Positions 34,432-43,521 of a DNA stretch of 49,132 bases are shown here, piece by piece. Position 1 is the first letter of the stretch; each line of letters opens with the position of its first letter. Location of the stretch: NCBI GenBank assembly GCA_040081075.1, contig JBEBHJ010000022.1, forward strand, positions 1-49,132, written 5' to 3'. The notes beneath the pieces are model-generated. The model did no database searches and was not told where the DNA came from. It saw only the letters and a list, made by a program, of their open reading frames with translations. Origin of the DNA: JANJUB01 sp040081075 (lineage in GTDB: Bacteria; Armatimonadota; Fimbriimonadia; Fimbriimonadales; Fimbriimonadaceae). The translations under genes and the position numbers were made by a program.

Positions 34432-37071
34432 CTAGTCTAAGAGTTGGCGCAACACATATTGCAAAATGCCGCCGTTTCGGTAATACTCCAGTTCCTTGGG
34501 GGTATCAATCCTCACCTTGACGCCAAACACCTTGGTGTCCCCATTTTCAGCAACGGCATGAACCTTCAGGTCCTTACCATCTCGAAAATCGCGCCCAGCG
34601 TGGTAGCTTAGGTCCATCACGGCGTATTCCTCGGATCCGTCCAGCCCAAGTGATGCTGCATTTTCACCATCCAAGAATTGCAACGGCAGGATTCCCATGC
34701 CAATCAAGTTCGAGCGGTGGATGCGCTCATAGCTTTGGGCAATCACAACCTTTACGCCAAGGAGGTGTGGTCCCTTCGCCGCCCAGTCTCGACTTGACCC
34801 GGACCCATATTCCTTGCCCGCCAAAATGATCAGCCCTTTTTTGCTCTTCTGATATCGCTCGCTGGCATCGAATATCGTTAGAATCTCTCCTGTGGGCCAA
34901 TACTTGGCGTAGCCACCTTCGGTTCCGGGAGCGATTTGGTTCTTCAGACGAACATTGGCAAACGTTCCGCGCACCATGACCTCATGATTTCCTCTTCGCG
35001 ATCCATAGCTATTGAACAGTTCGGTTTTGACCATATGACCCGTGAGATATTCACCGGCGGGCGAGTTTAGCTTTATCGAGCCGGCGGGCGAAATGTGGTC
35101 GGTGGTCACCGAGTCCCCCAAAATCGCCAGAACTCCAAGTCCGGTCAGATCATCTACCTGTCCGCTTACGTGTCGCTCCATACCCTCAAAATAGGGAGGC
35201 TTTTTCACATAGGTGGAACTCGGGACCCAATCGTAACGATCACCTGCGCCAACCTCAATCGCGTTCCACTTTTCATCACCTTTGAAAACATCTGCGTAGT
35301 TTGCGCGGAACATCTCGCCGGTAATACACTCGCCAACAACATCGGCAACCTCGGCTTGCGTTGGCCAAATATCTTTCAAGTAGATGGGGGCTCCGCTTGT
35401 ATCAAAGCCTAGCGGGTCATTTTGGAGGTCAATGTCAACCGTCCCTGCGATGGCATAAGCAACGACAAGTGGCGGCGACATCAAGTAGTTCGCTTTTACC
35501 TCGGCACTGATGCGGCCCTCAAAATTCCTGTTGCCCGAAAGAACGCTGACCACCGTGAGGTTCTGATCGAGGATGGCCTTGCTTACGTCTTCGCGTAGGG
35601 GGCCTGAGTTGCCAATGCACGTTGTGCATCCATAGCCCACCGTGTTGAACTTCATATGATCTAGATACACATTCAGCCCGCTCTTTTCTAGGTAGCTTGT
35701 GACGACCCGGCTACCTGGCGCAAGGCTAGTTTTGACCCATGGCTTGACCGATAGACCGAGCTCATGGGCTTTCTTTGCCACCAATCCTGCGGCCATCATC
35801 ACGTACGGATTGCTTGTGTTCGTACAACTTGTAATTGCAGCGATCACAACCGCACCATCGCAGAGTCCGCCCGCCGGCGCGGCGGCTTCGGGAAACGCGG
35901 TTCGGAAGGACGTTCGGGCTTCGCTGAGCCGGACACGATCTTGTGGCCGCTTTGGACCCGCGACGCTGGGCTCAACCGTAGAGAGATCGAGTTCGAGAGT
36001 GTCGGTGTACTCAGCTTGGGGCGAGTTTTCGTCATGCCACAAACCTTGCTCTCGCATGTAGGCTTCGACGAGCAGGCATTGCTCCTCCGAGCGGCCGCTG
36101 GTTCGCATATATCTAAGGGTTTCCGCGTCAACAGGGAAGATCCCACATGTGGCCCCATACTCCGGAGCCATATTGCCGATCGTCGCTCGATCAGCTAGAG
36201 GCAGTTTGGCGAGTCCTGGTCCGAAGAATTCTACGAATTTTCCAACAACGCCCTTCTTTCGAAGCATTTCGGTTACGGTTAAGACGAGGTCGGTTGAAGT
36301 GACTCCTTCACGAACACTCCCCGAGAGCTTGAATCCAATCACTTGAGGGATCAGCATTGAAACGGGCTGACCAAGCATAGCTGCTTCGGCTTCGATTCCG
36401 CCAACGCCCCAACCCAAAACGCCAAGCCCGTTTATCATGGTGGTGTGGCTGTCTGTCCCCACGAGCGTATCAGGATATGCGTCGCCAGTTGCGTCGTTGA
36501 CAAACACCACTCGAGCCAGGTGCTCGAGGTTAACTTGGTGGACGATGCCAGTATTTGGAGGCACAACTTTGAAGTTATCAAAAGCCTGTTGGCCCCACTT
36601 TAGGAACTCATATCGCTCCTGATTCCTTTCAAACTCTAGATCGCGGTTGATCATTAGGGCTGCTTCGCTGCCGTACGCGTCTACCTGGACAGAGTGATCA
36701 ATGACCAACTCAACCGGAGCGAGCGGGTTAATCTTCTTTGGATCGCCCCCCAAAGCCGCCATTGCATCGCGCATCGCCGCAAGATCAACTACGCATGGGA
36801 CGCCAGTGAAGTCTTGGAGCAACGTGCGAGCGGGTGTAAAAGCGATCTCCTTTGAAGGCTCGGCCTTTGCATCCCACTTTGCCAGTGCTTCAATATCTTC
36901 TTTAAAAACCGAACCCTGGCCCTCGGTCCGCAGGAGGTTTTCGAGAAGAATGCGCAGGCTGAACGGAAGCCTGGAAATAGAAAATCCCTGTTGGTCCAGG
37001 GATTTTAGGCTGTAGATGTTGACATCGCGACCGGCAAGGTTCAGCTTCGTTTTGGAGTTAAAGCTATTCAT
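34432..37071 (-). CDS. acnA: Aconitate hydratase (AcnA type)
   Basis: The 879-residue enzyme interconverts citrate and isocitrate in the TCA cycle. It has the AcnA N-terminus (YSLKSLDQQGFSISRLPFSLRILLENLLR), LVGTDSHTTMINGLGVLGWGVGGIEAEA, the iron-sulfur cluster cysteines in ITSCTNTSNP and GCTTCIGNSGPL, and the C-terminal swivel domain with GKEYGSGSSRDWAAKG and SYERIHRSNLIGMGILPL. All the expected residues appear present. It lies 34 bp upstream of the tamB-like gene on the same strand, an uncommon neighbour, and 26 bp after the repeat-protein gene. Confidence 0.98.
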   Translation of the reverse strand: MNSFNSKTKLNLAGRDVNIYSLKSLDQQGFSISRLPFSLRILLENLLRTEGQGSVFKEDIEALAKWDAKAEPSKEIAFTPARTLLQDFTGVPCVVDLAAMRDAMAALGGDPKKINPLAPVELVIDHSVQVDAYGSEAALMINRDLEFERNQERYEFLKWGQQAFDNFKVVPPNTGIVHQVNLEHLARVVFVNDATGDAYPDTLVGTDSHTTMINGLGVLGWGVGGIEAEAAMLGQPVSMLIPQVIGFKLSGSVREGVTSTDLVLTVTEMLRKKGVVGKFVEFFGPGLAKLPLADRATIGNMAPEYGATCGIFPVDAETLRYMRTSGRSEEQCLLVEAYMREQGLWHDENSPQAEYTDTLELDLSTVEPSVAGPKRPQDRVRLSEARTSFRTAFPEAAAPAGGLCDGAVVIAAITSCTNTSNPYVMMAAGLVAKKAHELGLSVKPWVKTSLAPGSRVVTSYLEKSGLNVYLDHMKFNTVGYGCTTCIGNSGPLREDVSKAILDQNLTVVSVLSGNRNFEGRISAEVKANYLMSPPLVVAYAIAGTVDIDLQNDPLGFDTSGAPIYLKDIWPTQAEVADVVGECITGEMFRANYADVFKGDEKWNAIEVGAGDRYDWVPSSTYVKKPPYFEGMERHVSGQVDDLTGLGVLAILGDSVTTDHISPAGSIKLNSPAGEYLTGHMVKTELFNSYGSRRGNHEVMVRGTFANVRLKNQIAPGTEGGYAKYWPTGEILTIFDASERYQKSKKGLIILAGKEYGSGSSRDWAAKGPHLLGVKVVIAQSYERIHRSNLIGMGILPLQFLDGENAASLGLDGSEEYAVMDLSYHAGRDFRDGKDLKVHAVAENGDTKVFGVKVRIDTPKELEYYRNGGILQYVLRQLLD

Positions 37072-37097
37072 TGGATAGCCTCAGGATACCCTTTGGC

Positions 37098-39098
37098 TTA
37101 CCGATCGTAAAATACGCCAACCTGGCTCTCGAAAGAGGTTGGCCCCTTGTAAGTCCAGTTCACGGATTTGCGGGCATCGCCTACCCAACCGAGCCCGTTT
37201 GGATAGGTATCGTCTCCGGCTAAATCCATAAACAGACCTAGGCATTGCGCTCGCCCGCGAAGAGTCCCTAGTTGGGCTTCCGATGCCTTGCCCAATGTAA
37301 GTCCACTTGACGCGTAAGTGTCACTGCCGATCAGATCAGCAAAGATGCCAATGCCATTTGCGTTTCCGGCACCCAAGGATAAGTTCGGCGCCTTGTAGCT
37401 ATCGTCGCCGGCACGATCAAACAGTAGGCCAATGCTGTAATCATGCCCAGCCCCTTGAGCCATGTTCATCGGGGCCTCGTACTGGTCGTTTCCGCTGCCA
37501 TCTTCCAAGTAACCCACGGCGAAATGGGCGGCAGCACCTTGCACATACCACTGACCGATGTAGTGATCCACTCCGCCATCGTCCCAAAGGAGACCCACGC
37601 CTTGCCAATAGCCAACACCCTGGCCAAAAACTCCGCATGTGTAGCTGTCGTTACCCGCGATGTCGTAGAGAATTCCGACGCCACCCGCCAAGCTATGACC
37701 GTCAGTATAATCGGCGCGCCGTCCTGTCGCAGCACCCTGGCTCATACTCACATTGTGTTTGTCACTTTGAGGAGACGGTAAATCAATAACTGTATCGTTA
37801 GCAACATACGAATCGTCTCCGATGCCGTCGACCAGAACGCCAACGCCACGCGTGAGTCCCACTCCCTGGCTGTTCGCAAAGCAACTGAATTTGTCATCTC
37901 CCAGTTGGTCGCTTAAGATGCCGATACCCTCGTCGCCAAATCCCTGACTGTCGGCATAACTGTCGTAAACATCGCTACCTTCCCGGTCCAGGAGAAGTCC
38001 GAATCCAAATCTGCCCGACCCCAATCCGCATCGGTGAGAGCGGTAGAGGTCATTGCCAGCCGTGTCAACTAGAATGGTGACCCCTAGGAGCGCACCCCCC
38101 GGCCCTGGCTTCGCTCCTGAGAGCTTCCGGCCTTCAAGCTTGCTAACCGGCTGAGTCGCGAGCGATGCATCAGAGAGATAGGAGTCATCTCCATCGGTAT
38201 CGATCACGACACTCGTCCAGTTTGCGGCTGTGCTCGTGCTCGGGACATTAAGGTAAGTGTCCTTGCCGCCCGTATCAATCGCAAGCAAAAGAGGCTTGTC
38301 GGGATATTGCGTCACCCCGCCGCCACTCAGGCGAATCGTGCCCCACGTTGTTTCAACTTCAAAGTTGTATTTGGCCGTCGGAGCCACTTTCGCAACGGCC
38401 TCCTGCGCTTGGGCGGCGGCAAGAGCGATATCGTTTGCGGCTGCTCCCAGGTAAGCAAGATCAAGGCCTCGAGCGAGCCGAATCAGGCGGTCCTGATTTT
38501 CACCCTCGAGTTCATCGCGTGCGTTTGTCGCCAAGAACAAGTAGGCCTCTTCGACATTGCCAACGCTTTTTAAGGCCAAACGGCGATACTTCACGCTGCG
38601 GCTCATCGTCGCTAAGACGAGGGTCGCGGCTCTTTGAACATCAAACGGAACTCCCGTAAGGGCAGGGATTTCGCCTTTGATTAATCCAGAGGATTTGAAA
38701 TCTTGGAGAACAGCATTCAAGCCGTTCGAGGTTAGCGAGAGCTCTTCGGCAGATTTGATCGGGCTGCCAATCAGTGATCGCCGGGTATTGTATCCAACGA
38801 GCCGCGTGGCGAAGGAGAACAAATCAGCGGGGCTGCCGGTAGCTCCAGAAGCTTCGCGCCTCAGCGTTTCGGAAAAGTAAGGAACACGCCAGGGATTGGA
38901 ATGCATGATAGAAAATAGGGGAGATGTGAACTCGGTAGGTCCGTACAACTTCAGCAGCTCAGGATCGAATCGGGCGGTCTGCGGGCTAAGCGCAGCTACA
39001 CCAAGGGCCAGCTCCGCATGGGTTTCAAAATCCAAGAGCCCTTGGGTTTGGGGCCCTGTTGTTGCTAGAGCCGTGGCCAAAAGTGCAGCGGTGATCAT
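37098..39098 (-). CDS. Secreted Asp/Gly tandem-repeat protein
   Basis: The 666-residue protein has a short signal peptide (MITAALLATALATT), a helical N-terminal half with few motifs, and from about residue 270 onward a set of roughly ten tandem units of about 25 residues. Each has the pattern GxGILxDxxGxDxYxxxxxxQG. Examples are ILVDTAGNDLYRSHRCGLG, LLLDREGSDVYDSYADSQG, ILYDIAGNDSYTCGVFGQG and LLFDRAGDDSYKAPNLSLG. The repeated D-x-x-G-x-D-x-Y resembles calcium-binding turns of beta-solenoid proteins, but it is not the RTX nonapeptide. I know no named family. Its start overlaps that of a divergent hydrolase. It is likely secreted or surface-attached. Confidence 0.8.
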   Translation of the reverse strand: MITAALLATALATTGPQTQGLLDFETHAELALGVAALSPQTARFDPELLKLYGPTEFTSPLFSIMHSNPWRVPYFSETLRREASGATGSPADLFSFATRLVGYNTRRSLIGSPIKSAEELSLTSNGLNAVLQDFKSSGLIKGEIPALTGVPFDVQRAATLVLATMSRSVKYRRLALKSVGNVEEAYLFLATNARDELEGENQDRLIRLARGLDLAYLGAAANDIALAAAQAQEAVAKVAPTAKYNFEVETTWGTIRLSGGGVTQYPDKPLLLAIDTGGKDTYLNVPSTSTAANWTSVVIDTDGDDSYLSDASLATQPVSKLEGRKLSGAKPGPGGALLGVTILVDTAGNDLYRSHRCGLGSGRFGFGLLLDREGSDVYDSYADSQGFGDEGIGILSDQLGDDKFSCFANSQGVGLTRGVGVLVDGIGDDSYVANDTVIDLPSPQSDKHNVSMSQGAATGRRADYTDGHSLAGGVGILYDIAGNDSYTCGVFGQGVGYWQGVGLLWDDGGVDHYIGQWYVQGAAAHFAVGYLEDGSGNDQYEAPMNMAQGAGHDYSIGLLFDRAGDDSYKAPNLSLGAGNANGIGIFADLIGSDTYASSGLTLGKASEAQLGTLRGRAQCLGLFMDLAGDDTYPNGLGWVGDARKSVNWTYKGPTSFESQVGVFYDR

Positions 39099-40266
39099 TG
39101 CCTTTATTTTAGTTGCAATTTCGCTCGGTCAGGATTTGAAAACGATTCCGGCGCCAATCAACTTCGACGAGCGAAAACTAGTGAGCTCTGATGAAGAGAA
39201 TTTTTCCGAATACTCTGCCTCATTTTCGTCGCCTTTGACAACAGCCATCGCCGAAAATAACACGGTCCCGGTCAGTCTCTTTCTGCCAAAAAACGTGCCG
39301 ACGCCAATGCCGGTATCGGTCGTCCTGCACTACCTCGGAGCTAGTGATCTGCGCGTTGAGCGAGCAATGGCCACCGACTTGGCCCAACAAGGCGTTGCAA
39401 CTCTTATCGTTGTCTTGCCCTACCATCTGCAGCGGTCGCCTAAGGGAGTAAGGTCGGGCGAGCTAGCGATTCAACCCGATCCATCGAAGCTTATAGAAAC
39501 GATGACTCAAAGCGTGCTCGACGTTCGTCGTGCCGTGGATTTCATCGAAAGGCAACCCGAATTAGACTCAAATAGGATCGGCTTGGCCGGCACGAGTCTC
39601 GGCTCGATCGTGGCCGCCCTTGCCTACGCGGTTGATACGAGGTTCAAAGTGGTTGCCTTCATGCTGGGAGGCGCCGATTTGGCTCATATCCTGTGGTCGA
39701 GTTCGCGGGTGGGAGTCCAACGGGAAATTTTGCGCGGCAAAGGATACAACGAAGAGAGATTGCGCGAAGCCCTAATTTCGATCGAGCCCCTCACGTATCT
39801 GAAGGGAAGAGAACCTGCTCCATCCCTTGCCATCGGCGCAAAGTATGACACCGTTATTCCTCCTGAAGACACTCGCAAATTGATTGCGGCCCTACCTGAT
39901 TGTCAATCGGTTTGGCTCGATACCGGACATTACGGGGGCATATTTGTTCAGCATCGGATCATCCGAACGGTAACTCAGTTTCTTGCGAGGAGGCTCAAAA
40001 ATGAGACGTTCAAGATCCCTGCCAGCCTTGCCGCCCCAACACTCAGGGTTGGAGCCACGGTGGATACCGATTCGGGTTTCCAGGTTGCCATCGGTTTGGA
40101 CTTGTGGAAGGCGAATCGCCACGGGTCGCTTTTCTCCAGTTTGATCATAACTCCCCGTGGACCGGCTCTCTTTTTTGGGGCGAAGGTGCATTCCAACATT
40201 TCTATCGGCGTGATGGCTAAGCCTCGCCGTATTTCACCAGGAATTTTATGGAGCATTGTTCTTTAA
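39073..40266 (+). CDS. Secreted alpha/beta-hydrolase (esterase/dienelactone hydrolase-like)
   Basis: From a GTG at 39073 the product is 397 residues with a signal peptide (MAKSAAVIIAFILVAISLGQ). The serine nucleophile lies in RIGLAGTSLGSIVAAL (GTSLG elbow). KYDTVIPPEDTRKL supplies the acid region and WLDTGHYGG the catalytic His. This is an alpha/beta-hydrolase of the acetyl-xylan-esterase or dienelactone-hydrolase type. The frame is open from 38896, but that part is antisense to the repeat-protein gene and noise. A GTG at 39091 is an alternative. With the 39073 start, the two divergent genes overlap by 26 bp at their 5' ends. The 3' end overlaps the GNAT gene by 19 bp. Confidence 0.8.
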   Translation: MAKSAAVIIAFILVAISLGQDLKTIPAPINFDERKLVSSDEENFSEYSASFSSPLTTAIAENNTVPVSLFLPKNVPTPMPVSVVLHYLGASDLRVERAMATDLAQQGVATLIVVLPYHLQRSPKGVRSGELAIQPDPSKLIETMTQSVLDVRRAVDFIERQPELDSNRIGLAGTSLGSIVAALAYAVDTRFKVVAFMLGGADLAHILWSSSRVGVQREILRGKGYNEERLREALISIEPLTYLKGREPAPSLAIGAKYDTVIPPEDTRKLIAALPDCQSVWLDTGHYGGIFVQHRIIRTVTQFLARRLKNETFKIPASLAAPTLRVGATVDTDSGFQVAIGLDLWKANRHGSLFSSLIITPRGPALFFGAKVHSNISIGVMAKPRRISPGILWSIVL

Positions 40267-40979
40267 GGGACATTTCTGATTCCATCGCCCAATCTTATGC
40301 CTCCATGGCTGCTCCGTTGCCTGGCGCAGAATTGGTTTGGGAACCCTGGGGGCACCGGGTCAGTTGTAAACTGGGCCACCCGATCGGCAATTACGCCTTT
40401 TTTCGAGACTATGAGGCGTGGAAAAATGCCGACGAATTCGCCATCCCCAATATTCGAGCCTTCAACCTCTACTTGAATGATGAAAGCAAGACCGGGCCGG
40501 AACTTGGCATTTTCGAGGAGCGAATGACGCTTACTTCGATGGTGCGCCCACCTGGTGGCGTAACCCGCAATGCAGACTTCCTGGTTGAAGAGGCCCGGAC
40601 CACTGCCTCCAGGTTGAACGCAGCGCGCTTCATCGTGTCCCAGTTCTATTCGACCTCTACTGCCGAGACAAGTCGAATAATAGCCGGCGCGATCGTGGCT
40701 GCCGCCGACTTGGATCTCTTTTTTGTATCGGATGGAGGCGGTGGAATTGCGGGTGCCGCCATGCTCTCCAAGAGCGCGTCAGTTTGGGGAATTTATAGTG
40801 TGTGCGTTCACCCCGATTTTCAGAGGCGTCGGATCGGCGCTAACATCGTGCAAGAACTGGGTCGCATTGCCTCTGTAAACAATCGTGTAACTCAGTTGCA
40901 ATGCCTGGAATCGAAGCGGAGCTGGTACGAGGCTCTCGAGTTCGAGCCACATAGTTTTTTGCATGTTTATTGCGTCTGA
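40248..40979 (+). CDS. GNAT-family N-acetyltransferase
   Basis: The C-terminal half carries the acetyl-CoA binding motif A (VHPDFQRRRIGANIVQEL, Q/RxxGxG-like with RRRIGA) after the beta-4 strand (GIYSVCVHP), and the terminal strand region (YEALEFEPHSFLHV). Residues 1-120 form an extra N-terminal domain, another degenerate GNAT-like half being possible (ELVWEPWGHRVSC). The 243-residue enzyme's substrate is unknown. The ATG at 40248 overlaps the end of the hydrolase gene by 19 bp, suggesting co-transcription. The next gene is a pseudopilin with its own promoter. Confidence 0.85.
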   Translation: MEHCSLRDISDSIAQSYASMAAPLPGAELVWEPWGHRVSCKLGHPIGNYAFFRDYEAWKNADEFAIPNIRAFNLYLNDESKTGPELGIFEERMTLTSMVRPPGGVTRNADFLVEEARTTASRLNAARFIVSQFYSTSTAETSRIIAGAIVAAADLDLFFVSDGGGGIAGAAMLSKSASVWGIYSVCVHPDFQRRRIGANIVQELGRIASVNNRVTQLQCLESKRSWYEALEFEPHSFLHVYCV

Positions 40980-40999
40980 GCCTAAAACTCCGTTATAAT
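40970..40999 (+). promoter_or_regulatory. Sigma-70-type promoter for the pseudopilin gene
   Basis: TTGCGT (40970-40975) and TATAAT (40994-40999) are separated by 18 nt; the -10 is a perfect consensus. Transcription would start near 41006, giving a leader of only about 8 nt before the TTG start at 41014, so the mRNA may be nearly leaderless. The -35 half overlaps the end of the GNAT gene. Confidence 0.6.
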
Positions 41000-41013
41000 A
41001 TGCGAATCAAGCC

Positions 41014-41856
41014 TTGAGTAAACGAGCTTTTACGTTGGTGGAGATGTTGGTGGTGCTAACAACGATAATTTTGTTAGCGGCCCTGCTCATGCCTGTGTTC
41101 GTGACCGCCAAAGAGTCCTCCAAGCGCGTGGTTTGTGCCTCAAACTTTCATCAAGTTTCCACGGCAACAACTCTCTATCTCAATGATTATGATGATCGGC
41201 TGTTGCCCGTAAACTATGGGGCCAAGACCGATTTGGACAGCACTCAGGATTCGACGTGGGTTCAACTAACCCTGCCTTACATCCGAGAGTTTGGGATATT
41301 TGAGTGCCCCTCAGATTTCACGCGGATTCACAACCAGCGCGCCTTTGAACCAACCGCCGTGGCGGGCGATCCTTATTCTCGATACTACGAGGCATCTAAG
41401 CGAAGTAACATTGGCTACAACTGGCTTTATCTAGCGCCGGTCATATCCCGTAACGGGCGTTGGCAGGCCTCGCCGCGCTATGCCAACCAGGTGAGCGATC
41501 CTTCAAACACCGTACTGATGGCCGACAGTGTTTTCGACGTTGTGAGCAACTCACCAAGAGGAGGCGGCTATTATCTGATTTATCCTCCTTGCCGCTATCG
41601 AACGTCGCGAACCGATTCCTTCCGGAATGGTTCGGATGAAACAGAGATTTGGACTCCCGAATTGGGTTGGGAAGACAAGTCGAGCGGTGATATTGGTCAC
41701 GTCTGGCCCTGGCACAATGGCCAAGCGAACGTCTTACGAGTCGATGGTAGCTTGAGGCCCTTCACCATCAAGAAGCTTGAAGCCGGCTGCGATTCAAAAT
41801 CTCGCTGGGACGGCTCCATATTTGATGACGGGGCTTATATGTGGGACCTTCGGTGA
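41014..41856 (+). CDS. Type II secretion/type IV pilin-like prepilin (DUF1559-like)
   Basis: The 280-residue protein has a class III signal: a short basic leader (MSKRA), then FTLVEMLVVLTTIILLAALLMPVF, where the prepilin peptidase would cut before Phe and Glu5 of the mature protein is present. The mature domain has CASNFHQVSTATTLYLNDYDDRLLP and a C-terminal HVWPWHNGQANVLRVDGSLR. These match the H-x9-DG type of prepilins abundant in Planctomycetota and Armatimonadota. The start is TTG; position -1 is Ala rather than the usual Gly. A near-consensus promoter lies just upstream. Its role is likely a minor pseudopilin or surface protein. Confidence 0.9.
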   Translation: MSKRAFTLVEMLVVLTTIILLAALLMPVFVTAKESSKRVVCASNFHQVSTATTLYLNDYDDRLLPVNYGAKTDLDSTQDSTWVQLTLPYIREFGIFECPSDFTRIHNQRAFEPTAVAGDPYSRYYEASKRSNIGYNWLYLAPVISRNGRWQASPRYANQVSDPSNTVLMADSVFDVVSNSPRGGGYYLIYPPCRYRTSRTDSFRNGSDETEIWTPELGWEDKSSGDIGHVWPWHNGQANVLRVDGSLRPFTIKKLEAGCDSKSRWDGSIFDDGAYMWDLR

Positions 41857-41907
41857 ACCCACGACGGTGAGCCAACCGTCAAACAGAGTAGTTCCAATCG
41901 AAAATCA

Positions 41908-43521
41908 ATGATCACTGTTGCCCTAAGCCTTGCCCTTCTTTCTGTTCAAAAAGAGGCCCCCATTCGCCAGCCGATCGTCCCAGCTGGTTCAAACCGGAGC
42001 TTTCAAGAGGCCGTTATTGCAGTTGAGGAATCGCTGCAGACAGGCGATTTTGTCGAGGCTAAGAAGCGGCTTGCGGCACTGCCAACACACCCGATAAAGA
42101 TCGAGCTAGATGACTCGAAAATCCCAACCGAGATGAAGGCAACAGTGCGGGAAGCCGTACGCAAAGCTTCCATCATGTGGCAACAAAATGCCGCTGTGGA
42201 AGCGACTCTGGTTCCCAAAGGCGGACATCTCAAGATCAGTTTTGACAAACAGCTCCCGAATGGTGAGCTGGGCCTCCCGGCCGGTGCAGGAAACCTGTTT
42301 TCATCTGACCCCGCTGAACCACGATTGACCACGGTCATTGGGCTCAATCGCGGCAATCCGGTATCCCCAGCGATGCCAAACGAAATTCAAAACGAAATTG
42401 CTCATGCGATAGCGCTTTACCTAGGAGTCGACCGGTCGCTGCGTCCCGGCTCAGTAAGTTTCAGAACCGACTTCTCGGCCTCAGGGCTCATTCCCGTAAC
42501 CGCTCGTGAACTGCTAATTTCCAAAAAGTGCAACGATGTAGTTGTCACACTTCAACAGGCGGTCGAGAAGAAGGTCAAGCTGAGTGCAGCTAAGCCCAAA
42601 ATCTTCTTGGAAGTCAAGGAAGTTACTCTGCCTTCCGTGTTGCAGGGTGAACCACAGGCATTTGATTTGCAGGTCACCAACAACGGTAAGTCTCCGCTGT
42701 CTCTGTTTGTCGAGCCAGACTGCGGCTGCTTGGACCCGTTTGCGCCGGCATTTGTCGAGGCGGGGGAAACAGCGCTCGTTAAGGTGCGGGTTAATACTGT
42801 TGAATTTGCTGGGCATCTTAAAAAATGGCTCTATGTACATTCCAATGATCCTGAGTTTCCATCGATCGATATTCCGGTGTCCGTAAACATTGACCCGCTC
42901 TTTCAACTGGTAAGACCAGGACCCTCAATTTTGCAAATGGGTGACGAGAACGTCAGCGCCGAAGCATTTTTGTGGTTTGGGGAGGGTGCGAAGATCAAAA
43001 TCCTGGATGCCCGTGTCGATGGGATTACTTCACAAGTCGAAATTGAGCCATGGGAGGGAGAAATGGCAGACCCTGCCCTGGGACAGGGTCCACACCCACG
43101 AAAGGGATATAAGCTCAAGATGCTTTTCCAATCAACTTTTATTCCGGGGCGGTCAATGGCGAGCATCGTAGTGACCACCGATCACCCGATTTTCAAAACA
43201 ATCAGAGGCAACCTCGCCTTTCAGCGTGGAATCGTCGCTCTACCCGAGCGGCTCTACCTCGGTGAAATCGAGCGCGCCGCAAATCGCTCCATGTTCCTTG
43301 TGAGCCGCCCAAGCAAGGGCTTCAAAATTACCAAGATTGAGACCAACTCGCCCTTTCTAAAGGCCGTAGCCTATCCGGTGAGCGATGACACGGAATATCG
43401 AGTCAATGTGGAACTCACCGGGGGCCAAGATCCCGGCCAGTTTAGCGGCATGGTTACGGTCTTCACCGATGATCCGACTCAACCTCGAATAGAAGTTCAA
43501 GTCGGGGCGATCGTGCGATGA
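41908..43521 (+). CDS. Secreted DUF1573-domain protein
   Basis: The 537-residue protein starts with a signal-like segment (MITVALSLALLSVQ). Residues about 150-180 hold a weak metallopeptidase-like helix (NEIQNEIAHAIALYLGVDRS), in which the catalytic HE of a zinc protease is not preserved. From about 225 a DUF1573 Ig-like module follows (FDLQVTNNGKSPLSLFVEPDCGC..FVEAGETALVKVRV..WLYVHSNDPEFP), and at least one more copy extends to the end (FTDDPTQPRIEVQVGAIV). DUF1573 proteins are periplasmic and often encoded beside cytochromes. The stop overlaps the cytochrome gene start by 4 bp (ATGA), indicating one operon. Confidence 0.85.
   Translation: MITVALSLALLSVQKEAPIRQPIVPAGSNRSFQEAVIAVEESLQTGDFVEAKKRLAALPTHPIKIELDDSKIPTEMKATVREAVRKASIMWQQNAAVEATLVPKGGHLKISFDKQLPNGELGLPAGAGNLFSSDPAEPRLTTVIGLNRGNPVSPAMPNEIQNEIAHAIALYLGVDRSLRPGSVSFRTDFSASGLIPVTARELLISKKCNDVVVTLQQAVEKKVKLSAAKPKIFLEVKEVTLPSVLQGEPQAFDLQVTNNGKSPLSLFVEPDCGCLDPFAPAFVEAGETALVKVRVNTVEFAGHLKKWLYVHSNDPEFPSIDIPVSVNIDPLFQLVRPGPSILQMGDENVSAEAFLWFGEGAKIKILDARVDGITSQVEIEPWEGEMADPALGQGPHPRKGYKLKMLFQSTFIPGRSMASIVVTTDHPIFKTIRGNLAFQRGIVALPERLYLGEIERAANRSMFLVSRPSKGFKITKIETNSPFLKAVAYPVSDDTEYRVNVELTGGQDPGQFSGMVTVFTDDPTQPRIEVQVGAIVR

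Noticed and set aside
38896..39072. N-terminal extension of the alpha/beta-hydrolase frame
   Set aside because: It is antisense to the signal and N-terminal part of the repeat-protein gene and has no protein-like features; a signal peptide starts at 39073.
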